From Verrucomicrobiaceae bacterium (GTDB taxonomy: Bacteria > Verrucomicrobiota > Verrucomicrobiia > Verrucomicrobiales > Verrucomicrobiaceae): a DNA stretch of 64,000 nucleotides. Position 1 is the first letter of the stretch. Every line of letters starts with the position of its first letter. Below the pieces are notes generated by a model, which was not told the DNA's origin, ran no database searches, and saw nothing but the letters and a program-made list of their open reading frames with translations. This document shows, in pieces, positions 8,862-15,998 of this stretch. The stretch spans positions 1-64,000 of the forward strand of contig JADJPW010000006.1 of the NCBI GenBank assembly GCA_016713035.1. The letters run 5' to 3'. Made by a program: the position numbers and the translations under genes.

Positions 8862-9410
8862 ATGCTCTTTCCCTCTGAACCCGCTTGGTACGTCGTTCAT
8901 TCACGCCCGAAATGCGAACACATCGCCGCCGCGCTCATGGGTGGCCTAGAGGGCGTGCAGACCTATTGCCCGCGCATTCGCTTTCAAAAAAGTACCCGCC
9001 GGGGGAAGGTCTGGTTCGTGGAGGCACTCTTCCCCAGCTACTTTTTCGCCCGCTTTAACCCCATGGAGATGCTCCGGGCCGTCAAGCACTCCCAGAGCGT
9101 CATCCGCGTCGTCTCCTTTGGTGAATCCCTCGCCCGCGTCGATGATGAGGTCATCGACTATCTCAAACAGGAGATGGCCGATGAAGATGTGTGCGTCGTG
9201 GAGGTCGGTATCCAGGTAGGCGACATCGTCGAGCTCACGGAGGGGCCCATGCGTGGCCTCAAAGGCATCGTGAATGCCAAACTCAGCGGAGCCGACCGCG
9301 TACGAGTCCTCCTCGAGTTCCTAGGCCGAGAAAACGCCGTCGAAGTCCCCGCCTCCAAGCTCCTCACCGAGCACCAGCCGCGAGTCATCATGTCCCAGAA
9401 GCGGGGCTGA
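8862..9410 (+). CDS. NusG-family transcription factor (RfaH/NusG-like paralogue)
   Basis: A 182-residue protein with the NusG N-terminal (NGN) domain at about 7-108 (WYVVHSRPKCEHIAAALM and FPSYFFARF) and a C-terminal KOW domain at about 119-140 (GDIVELTEGPMRGLKGIV). NusG-family factors bind RNA polymerase and modulate elongation, termination or ribosome coupling. It stands alone, without secE or ribosomal-protein genes that normally flank housekeeping nusG, so it is more likely a specialised paralogue of the RfaH/LoaP kind. Such paralogues often act on long polysaccharide operons, but none lies in this window. Confidence 0.88.
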   Translation: MLFPSEPAWYVVHSRPKCEHIAAALMGGLEGVQTYCPRIRFQKSTRRGKVWFVEALFPSYFFARFNPMEMLRAVKHSQSVIRVVSFGESLARVDDEVIDYLKQEMADEDVCVVEVGIQVGDIVELTEGPMRGLKGIVNAKLSGADRVRVLLEFLGRENAVEVPASKLLTEHQPRVIMSQKRG

Positions 9411-9464
9411 GGAGACTTTCCTGCCATTGCATACGGCGCTGGATGCACTACCTCCTCCGCCCCC

Positions 9465-11075
9465 ATGCTCACCCTACGCAACGTCACCAAGACCTTCAAC
9501 GCCCGCACCCTCTTCAGCGGAGCGAACATGACGATCAACCACGGCGACCGTGTCGCCCTCGTCGGGCCAAACGGCGCAGGTAAATCCACGCTCTTCTCCC
9601 TCATCCTCAAAAGCGACACCTCAGATTCCGGTGAAGTCACCCGGGATGAATGGACCACCGTCGGCTTTCTGCCCCAGGAGTGCGAGCCCGTCGGCGAAGA
9701 GACCGTCCTAGAAGTCTCCACCGGCAAAGCGGGCGAAATCGAGCTCCTGGAGAAGCAGCTCAGCGACTTCGAGGCCGCAGGCGACGTCTCCAGCCCCGAG
9801 TACTTCGAAGCGCACGCCAAGCACGATGCCCTCCAGGACCCCCAAGCCGAAGCAAAGGCCAAACGCATCCTCAAAGGCCTAGGCTACCTGGAAAGCGACT
9901 TCAGCAGACCTGCACGCGAGTTCAGCGGCGGCTGGATCATGCGTGCCCACATGGCGCGGCTGCTCGTGATGGAGCCAGATCTGCTCCTGCTCGATGAGCC
10001 GACGAACCATCTCGACCTCATGTCCCTCATGTGGTTCCGCAATTACCTCAAAAACTACGCCGGAGCCATCCTCATGATCTCCCATGACCGCGACTTCATG
10101 GATGAGCTGGTGCAAAATGTGTACGAGATCGAAGAGAGCAAACTCATCGAATACCAGGGCAACTACAGCGACTACCTGCGCCAGCGTGAAGAGAACTACG
10201 AGCGTGCCATGGTGACCTGGAAGAACCAGCAGAAGGAAATCGAGGCCATGCAGGAGTTCATCGACCGCTTCCGCTCCGTCGCATCAAAGGCGGCGCAGGC
10301 CCAGAGCCGCGAGCGCCAGCTCGAAAAGATGGAGAAGCTCGATAAACCGCGTCCTTTGCGCAAAGGCTTCCGCTTCAACTTCCCGCAGCCGCAGCGTAGT
10401 GGACAGCGCATCATCACCCTGAGCAATATCGACCAAGCCTACGGCACCAAGCAGGTGTACAGCGGCCTGGATCTCGAAATCGAGCGCGGAGACCGCACCG
10501 TGCTCGTCGGCCCGAACGGCGCCGGCAAATCCACCCTCATCAAGCTCCTCGCTGGCGAGATTCCCTTTCAGAAAGGTGAGCGCAAACTCGGCACCAATCT
10601 CAAATTCGGCTACTTCTCCCAGCACCGCGCAGACACGCTCGACCCCGATTGCAGCGTCTTGGATGAACTCAAACGCGTCTCACCGGAAATCCGCGAGGAT
10701 GAGGCCCGCAGCATCCTCGGCAGCTTTTTGTTCAAGCGTGAAGACGTGCACAAGAAGTGCAAAGTGCTCTCCGGTGGTGAAAAAAGCCGCCTCAACCTCG
10801 TGAAGTTCCTCGTCGATCCGCCGAATCTTCTGCTCATGGACGAGCCCACCACCCATCTCGACATCTGGGCCATCGAGGGCCTCATCCTCGCCCTCCAGAA
10901 GTATGAAGGCACCCTCGTCTTCATCAGTCACGACGTGCACTTCATCCGCAGCCTCGCCACCAAGGTCATCCACATCAATTCTGGCAAGCTCATCACCTAC
11001 AGCGGCGACTACGACTACTACCTCGAAAAAACCGGTGCTGAAGAAAACGCCCGCGCCGCAGTCATCGCGGGATAA
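9465..11075 (+). CDS. ABC-F family ATPase
   Basis: A 536-residue soluble protein with two ABC ATPase domains and no membrane segments. Walker A motifs GPNGAGKST occur at about 34-42 and 349-357, with signature motifs FSGGW (first) and LSGGEKS (second), and Walker B stretches LLLLDEPTNHLD and LLLMDEPTTHLD. The two halves are joined by a charged helical linker typical of ABC-F proteins, which act on ribosomes to relieve stalling or antibiotic inhibition. Which subfamily (EttA, Uup, YbiT-like) is not decided here. The gene follows the NusG-like gene by 54 bp. Confidence 0.93.
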   Translation: MLTLRNVTKTFNARTLFSGANMTINHGDRVALVGPNGAGKSTLFSLILKSDTSDSGEVTRDEWTTVGFLPQECEPVGEETVLEVSTGKAGEIELLEKQLSDFEAAGDVSSPEYFEAHAKHDALQDPQAEAKAKRILKGLGYLESDFSRPAREFSGGWIMRAHMARLLVMEPDLLLLDEPTNHLDLMSLMWFRNYLKNYAGAILMISHDRDFMDELVQNVYEIEESKLIEYQGNYSDYLRQREENYERAMVTWKNQQKEIEAMQEFIDRFRSVASKAAQAQSRERQLEKMEKLDKPRPLRKGFRFNFPQPQRSGQRIITLSNIDQAYGTKQVYSGLDLEIERGDRTVLVGPNGAGKSTLIKLLAGEIPFQKGERKLGTNLKFGYFSQHRADTLDPDCSVLDELKRVSPEIREDEARSILGSFLFKREDVHKKCKVLSGGEKSRLNLVKFLVDPPNLLLMDEPTTHLDIWAIEGLILALQKYEGTLVFISHDVHFIRSLATKVIHINSGKLITYSGDYDYYLEKTGAEENARAAVIAG

Positions 11076-11122
11076 CTTGCCGCTACGACGAGCACGCGGG
11101 CGTCAGAAAGCCTCTGGGGGCC

Positions 11123-11800
11123 TTATTTCAGCTCCTGGATGCGGATATTCCGCCACATCACCTCTTTGCCCACGGCCTCGGCTTTTTTGCCAATGCCATG
11201 CACCTGTAGCGCGATCACGCCCTCAGCCGTCAAATCATCCGTGAAGTCAGCCGCAGGCACACCATTGACGAAAGTCTTGATGCTGCTGCCACGGCACTCA
11301 ATGCGGGCCGTGTTCCATTCTCCCTGCTTGAACGCCTTCCGAGCAGCCTCGTTATCTTTGAGGTCTTTCAGCCAGCCACGGCGGCCCTCGTCATACACGC
11401 CACCCGTATAGGCACGAGCACTCGGGTCGATCTCAAACTGATAGCCATGCACACGGTCCGCAGGAAATATCTTCATCTTGCCCGCGATCTCCACCTCCGT
11501 CTCCTGCGTGTAATAATTGCTACGGAACTGGATGCCCGAGTTCATCGACGCATCGACCTTGAACTCCACCTCCAGGATGAAATTCGAGTACTTCTTCGCC
11601 GTGCAGAGGAATGAATTGCCCGTATTCGGCACCGTTTTCCCCACGATGGCACCATCCTGCACGCGATACTCCGCCGTCCCGCTATGCTGCTCCCAGCCCG
11701 TTAGTGTTTTGCCATCAAAGAGAGTCGTCCAAGCCTCTTCAGCATGGGAGGTGAGGCAGAACGAGAAAAGAGCAGCAGAGAAAAGAAGCGTAGATTTCAT
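11123..11800 (-). CDS. Secreted DUF1080 (3-keto-disaccharide hydrolase family) protein
   Basis: A 225-residue protein with a signal peptide (MKSTLLFSAALFSFCLTSHA) and a single lectin-like jelly-roll domain. Family signatures seen: WTTLFDGKTLTGWEQHSG at the start of the mature protein, GIQFRSNYY in the middle and EWNTARIECRGSSIKTFVNG near the end. DUF1080 proteins are abundant in Verrucomicrobia and Planctomycetes and are linked with periplasmic sugar processing. I chose the ATG at 11800; the longer frame from 11866 adds an unrelated Arg/Cys-rich leader. Confidence 0.92.
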   Translation of the reverse strand: MKSTLLFSAALFSFCLTSHAEEAWTTLFDGKTLTGWEQHSGTAEYRVQDGAIVGKTVPNTGNSFLCTAKKYSNFILEVEFKVDASMNSGIQFRSNYYTQETEVEIAGKMKIFPADRVHGYQFEIDPSARAYTGGVYDEGRRGWLKDLKDNEAARKAFKQGEWNTARIECRGSSIKTFVNGVPAADFTDDLTAEGVIALQVHGIGKKAEAVGKEVMWRNIRIQELK

Positions 11801-11940
11801 AGGGCGCACTTCAACGCAGCACCGCCCCCGCCTGTTGCATGTCTTTGAGCGTCCGTTCCACATCACCCACTGTCAGATTTACGCCAGAACACCTGAACGC
11901 AAGTGGGCTTGATTGTAGGACCGAGAGAACCTTTTGAGTG

Positions 11941-12006
11941 TATCCACAGATTGCGCAGATTTCACAGATTGAAGCCCATCTGCGTAATCTGAGAAATCTG
12001 TGGATA
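11941..12006. repeat. Large imperfect palindrome built of 9-nt units
   Basis: Arms at 11941-11970 and 11977-12006 are inverted copies (24 of 30 positions match) around a 6-nt loop. Each arm is itself made of 9-nt units containing CAGATT (TATCCACAGATT, then GCGCAGATT, then CACAGATT). Transcribed, it would fold into a long hairpin. It lies in the gap between the convergent ends/starts of the DUF1080 gene and the first ADP-ribosylglycohydrolase, whose stop is 39 bp away, so it could also work as a 3' stabiliser or terminator. Similar CACAGATT-type repeats are scattered in genomes of this phylum. Confidence 0.8.
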
Positions 12007-12044
12007 AAAAATTCAGGGTATTCGGGAGCATCCAGCGTGGTGAA

Positions 12045-13067
12045 TCAATACGGCGGCAGTAGGCGGCGGAAGCCATGCGTCAGGACGAGGGCGAGGAAAC
12101 ACACATTTCGCAGCAGCACGAAAGGCCAAAAGACCTTCGGCATTGGCTTGGAGGCGTCCGCCAGTGCTGCCGCGACCTCGCGGATATGCGACACACTCCG
12201 AGGCCAGTCGCAGATGCCGTCGATCCATGCATCTGAGATTCCTTCCGGGCCGGTTTCTGCTCCGCAGATGCCTCCGGTGATGGCAGCGACGGTATCGGTG
12301 TCACCTCCGCATTCGATGACAGTCCGCAAGGCTGATTGGAAATCACCGCGATGCCTCAACCACGCGTAAAGTGCCACCGCGACGGTGTTTGGCGCAAAAC
12401 CGCTCACGCCGCGTCCGCAGCCGATGGACGCCGCATAATCCAGAACGGTCGTTTTTGCCTCCAAACCGCGTTTGAGAGCCTCAAAGCGGCTTTTCATCTC
12501 CGCGCTCGTAATGAGAGATTCCAGCGCGGAAATCACCCCGTCACTCGGAAGGCCATTGGCCGCCATCGCTGCGGCTTCAGCGACCAAAAGCGCGGATTCC
12601 TCTGCTCGCGGATCGGTATGCGTGATGCGGCAGGCGGCGAGAGCGAACTCTCGCCTTCTCGCCTCGTCATTAGCCCAAAAGGCACCCACGATGGCGCTGC
12701 GCATCGCCGCGCCGTTCCCGGCCGAACGCACGCCGGACTTGTGTGGCGGAAAACCGATCCAGAGCCGCAAAATCGCCTTCGCCGTGCTCAGCCCCACCCC
12801 TGCGGGCAGCCCCAGCAACCACCATCGCAGTTTCCATGCAAAAGCACGCTGAAAAGCCGCTAAGTCATTGCTGTGTGCCTTCAATGCCGCTGCCAGCATC
12901 AGCGTGTGCTCTGTGTCATCGCTGAACATGCCACGCCCCAGCACCAGCCGATGCCGGATCGCGCCAAAGACACGCACGCGGCTACGCGACAGGCCCTCAT
13001 ATGGAAGTCCCAACGAATCGCCGACAGCGGTGCCGAGCAGGGAGCCGAGGATGGAAAGGGAAGTCAT
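12045..13067 (-). CDS. ADP-ribosylglycohydrolase family protein 1
   Basis: A 340-residue member of the DraG/ARH (crystallin J1) fold. Metal- and substrate-binding motifs are present: GTAVGDSLGLPYEG (about 10-23), FSDDTEHT, GNGAAMRSAIVG, a TH(T)DPRAEESALL segment and the signature CGGDTDTVAAITGGICG near the C-terminus. These enzymes remove ADP-ribose from proteins or nucleic acids. The start at 13067 is preferred; a longer frame up to 13193 runs into the REP element. The gene lies downstream of the transposase unit and a second glycohydrolase, in the same direction, and was probably part of that cluster before the insertion. Confidence 0.9.
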   Translation of the reverse strand: MTSLSILGSLLGTAVGDSLGLPYEGLSRSRVRVFGAIRHRLVLGRGMFSDDTEHTLMLAAALKAHSNDLAAFQRAFAWKLRWWLLGLPAGVGLSTAKAILRLWIGFPPHKSGVRSAGNGAAMRSAIVGAFWANDEARRREFALAACRITHTDPRAEESALLVAEAAAMAANGLPSDGVISALESLITSAEMKSRFEALKRGLEAKTTVLDYAASIGCGRGVSGFAPNTVAVALYAWLRHRGDFQSALRTVIECGGDTDTVAAITGGICGAETGPEGISDAWIDGICDWPRSVSHIREVAAALADASKPMPKVFWPFVLLRNVCFLALVLTHGFRRLLPPY

Positions 13068-13112
13068 GAGGAGTTGAGAATGAGTGAGTGGTGAATCAGT
13101 GATTTCTCCGAT

Positions 13113-13217
13113 CAGCCCCAACGGGGCAAGGCAACAAAGCCCAGGGCAAGCGAGCGAATGCGAGCGCCGCCCTGGGGATGCCGCACGCCACAAACAGAGC
13201 CCTGAAAGGGCGAGACA
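13113..13217 (+). repeat. REP element, left copy
   Basis: Three stem-loops in order: GCCCC-AAC-GGGGC, then CCCAGGGC ... GCCCTGGG with a 21-nt G/C-rich interior, then GCCCT-GAA-AGGGC. It is nearly identical in stem sequence to the copy at 13732-13835, which lies in the opposite orientation. Loop and linker bases differ between copies while the stems are kept, as expected if the folded form matters for recognition by the transposase. Confidence 0.8.
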
Positions 13218-13243
13218 TCGAACGCCTCAAATCGTGATGAAGG

Positions 13244-13693
13244 TCAATCCCACACATAAGCCTCGTTGTAGTTGATTTGGTAGTGCTCCAGGAGCTTCCG
13301 AAACTCATCTTGAAACGTCTTTGTCCTGTGATGCTCCGCTTGGTTGCGGATGTAGTGCGTCACCGTCTCCACCTGTGACGCACTCACTGAAAAAGCACCA
13401 TAACCGCCCTGCCAGGCGAAATGCGGCTCGCCGCCTTCCTGCTTCATCCATTTGGAGGACTCCACCTTCGCGGCCTTTACCGCATCCGCGAGTGTTACGG
13501 TGCGGGACAAACGAAATAGCACATGCACATGATCCGGCATGCCGCCAACGACCAGCGCTGGACAGTCGATAGCATTCAGAGTTCCTGCGAGGTATGCGTG
13601 AAGTCGAGGTTGGACCTCAGCAGATAGGCATGGTGTCCGATCCTTTGTGGAAAAGACCAGATGAAGGTAATTTTGGGCGAGCGATTGCGGCAT
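13244..13693 (-). CDS. REP-associated IS200/IS605-type Y1 transposase
   Basis: A 149-residue HUH-superfamily transposase. The metal-binding HUH motif is GMPDHVHVLF (H55, H57) and the catalytic tyrosine is probably Y114 in VTHYIRNQAEHH. The C-terminal end YNEAYVWD matches the family's usual last residues. Enzymes of this kind cut and join single-stranded DNA hairpins. It is intact and full length, with inverted REP copies 27 bp beyond its stop and 38 bp before its start, so the unit could still be active. Confidence 0.93.
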   Translation of the reverse strand: MPQSLAQNYLHLVFSTKDRTPCLSAEVQPRLHAYLAGTLNAIDCPALVVGGMPDHVHVLFRLSRTVTLADAVKAAKVESSKWMKQEGGEPHFAWQGGYGAFSVSASQVETVTHYIRNQAEHHRTKTFQDEFRKLLEHYQINYNEAYVWD

Positions 13694-13731
13694 GGTGAAC
13701 TGGGCGTGTGGAGGAGGGGCGTTCGGTGTGT

Positions 13732-13835
13732 TGTCTCGCCCTTTCAGGGCTCATTCATCGGGTGGCGGATTACCCAGGGCGGCGCTCGCTACGCGGGCTT
13801 GCCCTGGGCTTTGTTGTGATGCCCCTTTGGGGCTG
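13732..13835 (-). repeat. REP element, right copy (encodes the end of the next gene)
   Basis: Inverted relative to the copy at 13113-13217, with the same three stems: GCCCC-AAA-GGGGC, CCCAGGGC ... GCCCTGGG, and GCCCT-GAA-AGGGC. Bases 13751-13835 are also read as the last 28 codons and stop of the upstream ADP-ribosylglycohydrolase gene, so the repeat has replaced or extended the natural C-terminus of that protein. Confidence 0.8.
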
Positions 13836-14761
13836 AGGCTGTCGCATGCGCATTCCAAATTAAGGTTTTCACGCGAGGCCAACCACTCGGCCGGAATGCC
13901 GGCGCGGCCGGTGGCGAGGGCGACGAGGCTGCCGATTATGGCGCAGTTGGTGTCCATATCGCCGTGGACGCTGACGGCCTGCCACAGGGCCTCGGGGTAG
14001 TCGTTGAGATGGCGGCTGGCACACCAAAGGCAGAAGGGCACGGTATCGGATGACACGACCTGCGAGCCGTTTCCGAGGATGAGTGCCGCTGTCTTAGGCG
14101 ACAACTCAAGCGGGAGTGTGAGGGCCTTTTTGAGCCGCCAATACGTTTCTGTTTGCGGCAGGTTCGCGAGCACGAATTCGATCAGGCGCATGCCGGAAGC
14201 CTTGGCGGCATCGAATTGATCCACGATCCAGGCGGCTGCCAGGGCGACGGCGATGGCTCCGGTTTGCCCGTCTTCATGAGCATGAGTCACAGCGGCGGAT
14301 TTCCGGGCCTCGGCGATGAGTTTTTGAAGGTCATCGGCAAAGTAAGCGCCGATGGGAGCCGCACGCATCGCGCCGCCGTTGCCGCAGGAGCCTTCGCCAT
14401 CGAAAACGCGGCCCGCAGCCTCCTGCCAGGGAACGCCCTCGCCAATGGCCTGCAAGATGCCGCGTGCCGTGCCGCCATAGCCTCGATCTGTTTCACGGCG
14501 ATACTCCTCGGCGAAAGCCTGGGCCAGCCACTCGCACTGGATGGACTGATGAGCATTCAGACTGCGCACGATGGATTTCGCCATGACAGTGTCGTCCGTG
14601 TAGAACCATGGCGGTGGCGGGATGAATCGTCCCTCCAGCCGCTGATCGGCGGTTACTGGCGTCACAAAGAAAAAGCTCTGCCCGAACGCATCTCCGACGG
14701 AAAGGCCGTCTAGGGATAACAAGGCTCGCTGGAGTCTCTCATTGGTTGGAGATGGATTCAT
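13751..14761 (-). CDS. ADP-ribosylglycohydrolase family protein 2, with REP-encoded tail
   Basis: A 336-residue ADP-ribosylglycohydrolase. Motifs: GLSVGDAFG near the N-terminus, FYTDDTVMA, GNGGAMRAAPIGAYF, THAHEDGQ and a C-terminal HGDMDTNCAIIGSL in place of the usual GGDTDT, with the metal-binding acids kept. Residues from about 308 on (SLSPKGASQQSPGQ ...) are encoded by the REP element and have no counterpart in the family. The ATG overlaps the stop of the 113-residue gene by 4 bp, so the two are translationally coupled. Probable role: removal of ADP-ribose, perhaps from the target of that neighbour. Confidence 0.92.
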   Translation of the reverse strand: MNPSPTNERLQRALLSLDGLSVGDAFGQSFFFVTPVTADQRLEGRFIPPPPWFYTDDTVMAKSIVRSLNAHQSIQCEWLAQAFAEEYRRETDRGYGGTARGILQAIGEGVPWQEAAGRVFDGEGSCGNGGAMRAAPIGAYFADDLQKLIAEARKSAAVTHAHEDGQTGAIAVALAAAWIVDQFDAAKASGMRLIEFVLANLPQTETYWRLKKALTLPLELSPKTAALILGNGSQVVSSDTVPFCLWCASRHLNDYPEALWQAVSVHGDMDTNCAIIGSLVALATGRAGIPAEWLASRENLNLECACDSLSPKGASQQSPGQARVASAALGNPPPDE

Positions 14762-15099
14762 GGGAATCGTTGGGTGACCTCGATGAGGCCGATGATGTGT
14801 TGATTGAACTCTTCGAGTTCTTCCGCAGGCACCCAGAGCTCTCGGTGCATGGCTCCACCCACGACTTGCTCGGTAAAGCGGCTGAGGTAGTCGGCATCGA
14901 CCTCGAAACGGGTGACGAAGCCAGAGCCAGAGGCCGCCACATTCCAGTCGCGGGCGATCTGGATGGCGTAGTCCTCATTCATCACCGGATAAAAGATCGG
15001 CTGGTCGGGCAGGCGTGGTGGAAAGGCTTTCCAGCCGCTTTGCTCGATCAAGGCGAGTTCTGTGGGACCGACAGGGCGGTAGAGAGTGGTTGTTTTCAT
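14758..15099 (-). CDS. Small ADP-ribosylation/crystallin J1-type protein, candidate ADP-ribosyltransferase fold
   Basis: A 113-residue protein that I recognise as the family commonly labelled ADP-ribosylation/crystallin J1, found next to ADP-ribosylglycohydrolases. It begins MKTTTLYRPVGPTELALIE, has a central QPIFYPVMNEDYAIQIARDW segment and ends with HRELWVPAEELEEFNQHI. The spacing of an early Arg, a mid Tyr and a late Glu loosely resembles R-x-E-type ADP-ribosyltransferases, but this is inference from layout. It overlaps both neighbours by 4 bp (NrtR-like gene upstream, glycohydrolase downstream), which points to joint production and function. Confidence 0.75.
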   Translation of the reverse strand: MKTTTLYRPVGPTELALIEQSGWKAFPPRLPDQPIFYPVMNEDYAIQIARDWNVAASGSGFVTRFEVDADYLSRFTEQVVGGAMHRELWVPAEELEEFNQHIIGLIEVTQRFP

Positions 15100-15779
15100 A
15101 TCTCAAACAGGAAGCCCTTCTTCTTCAGCTTTTCATACTTCACGGGATCGAAGCGAAAGAGCTGCGCGGGGCGGTGGGGGCCTTCTTGATGCTTTTCTTT
15201 GAGGGGGATGAGGAGGTCGTAGCTGAGGGCTTTTTTGCGGAAGTTGCGTTTGTCGAGTTCTTGGCCGAGCACGGCCTCGTAGAGGCGCTGGAGCTGGGTG
15301 AGGGTGAATTTCGGGGGCAGGAGTTCGAAGCCAATGGGCTGGTAGGTGAGCTTGCCGCGCAGGCGGGTGAGGGCGGTGGCGAGGATGTCGGCGTGGTCGA
15401 AGGCGAGGGGCGGGAGGTCGCTGATGGGGAACCATTTGGCCTCGGCGGCATTGGTGGCGGCGGTGACGATGCTGGGTTTGACGAGGGCGAAGTAGGCGAC
15501 GCTGACGACGCGTTCTCGCGGATCACGCTTCACGGTGCCGAAGGTGTAGAGCTGCTCCAAGAAGTCGGTTTTGAGGCCTGTCTCCTCCTCCAGCTCGCGG
15601 CGGGCGGCGTCATCGAGCGTTTCCTCGACGCGGACAAAGCCGCCAGGCAGCGCCCACTTGTCTTTGAAGGGCGGAAGGCCGCGACGGATGAGGAGGGCCT
15701 GCAATTCACCACCGTCGAAGCCGAAGACAACGCAATCAACGGTGAGTGCGGCGCGTGGGTATTGGTAAGTGTGAGACAT
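15096..15779 (-). CDS. nrtR: NrtR-type Nudix-domain transcriptional regulator of NAD/ADP-ribose metabolism
   Basis: A 227-residue protein with an N-terminal Nudix domain and a C-terminal winged helix (about 150-227), the NrtR architecture. The Nudix box is intact (G47 ... E53 ... REL-E-EE-TG at 61-68), so hydrolase activity on ADP-ribose may persist, unlike many NrtR proteins with degenerate boxes. NrtR repressors bind ADP-ribose as anti-repressor and control NAD biosynthesis or ADP-ribose recycling genes. Here it heads an operon with ADP-ribose enzymes, and an inverted repeat abuts its start codon, suggesting autoregulation. No Shine-Dalgarno sequence is visible. Confidence 0.88.
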   Translation of the reverse strand: MSHTYQYPRAALTVDCVVFGFDGGELQALLIRRGLPPFKDKWALPGGFVRVEETLDDAARRELEEETGLKTDFLEQLYTFGTVKRDPRERVVSVAYFALVKPSIVTAATNAAEAKWFPISDLPPLAFDHADILATALTRLRGKLTYQPIGFELLPPKFTLTQLQRLYEAVLGQELDKRNFRKKALSYDLLIPLKEKHQEGPHRPAQLFRFDPVKYEKLKKKGFLFEI

Positions 15780-15805
15780 ACACTATTAAAGTGTGCATTT
15801 TACAC
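15780..15805 (-). promoter_or_regulatory. Candidate NrtR operator abutting the start codon
   Basis: ACACTATTAAAGTGT (15780-15794) is a perfect 5-bp inverted repeat with a 5-bp spacer, ending directly at the nrtR ATG. It overlaps GTGT-N7-ACAC at 15791-15805. The AT-rich palindromes in otherwise GC-rich DNA suggest a regulator site. A bound repressor here would block transcription of a leaderless or nearly leaderless message. That NrtR itself binds is inference from position. Confidence 0.45.
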
Positions 15806-15897
15806 GAAGGCAAGGGGGATTTTGGAGAGTTCGCGGAGAGAGGGAGATTAAGAGCGCGAGCAGGAGCAAGAATCGGGAGGCGAGGGGGAGTAAATGG

Positions 15898-15940
15898 ATC
15901 GAGGCGGAGGCGGAGGCGGAGTAGGAGGCGGAGTAGGGGT
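15898..15940. repeat. GGAGGC simple repeat
   Basis: Purine-rich tandem repeats of GGAGGC/GGAGTA type occupy the leader before the enolase-superfamily gene, within a 219-bp gap (15780-15998). The strong G/A bias makes it look like a ribosome-binding sequence, but it is 60-100 bp from the ATG and therefore not one. I see no other element in the gap apart from the nrtR operator. Confidence 0.6.
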
Positions 15941-15998
15941 AGGCGGCTGGAAAAGCAGGGGGTTGACGAAGGGAAGGGGATGAGGTCTGGGGAGAGGG

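Larger units (their letters stand above)
13113..13835 (-). mobile_element. REP-flanked Y1 transposase unit (RAYT-like)
   Basis: A transposase gene (13244-13693) is bracketed by two about 105-bp repeats in inverted orientation. Each repeat contains three hairpins. This arrangement is typical of REP-associated tyrosine transposases, where REP palindromes rather than classical IS ends flank the gene. The unit sits between two glycohydrolase genes of one cluster. No target duplication was looked for beyond the obvious ends; IS200/IS605-type enzymes do not make one. Confidence 0.8.

Noticed and set aside
11936..12010. CRISPR-like repeats
   Set aside because: The CAGATT units are 9 nt apart and arranged as one palindrome; there are no spacers of constant length and no cas genes.
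13067..13193. N-terminal extension of ADP-ribosylglycohydrolase 1
   Set aside because: These codons come from the REP element and the spacer; the family start MTSLSILGSLLGTAVGD at 13067 fits better.
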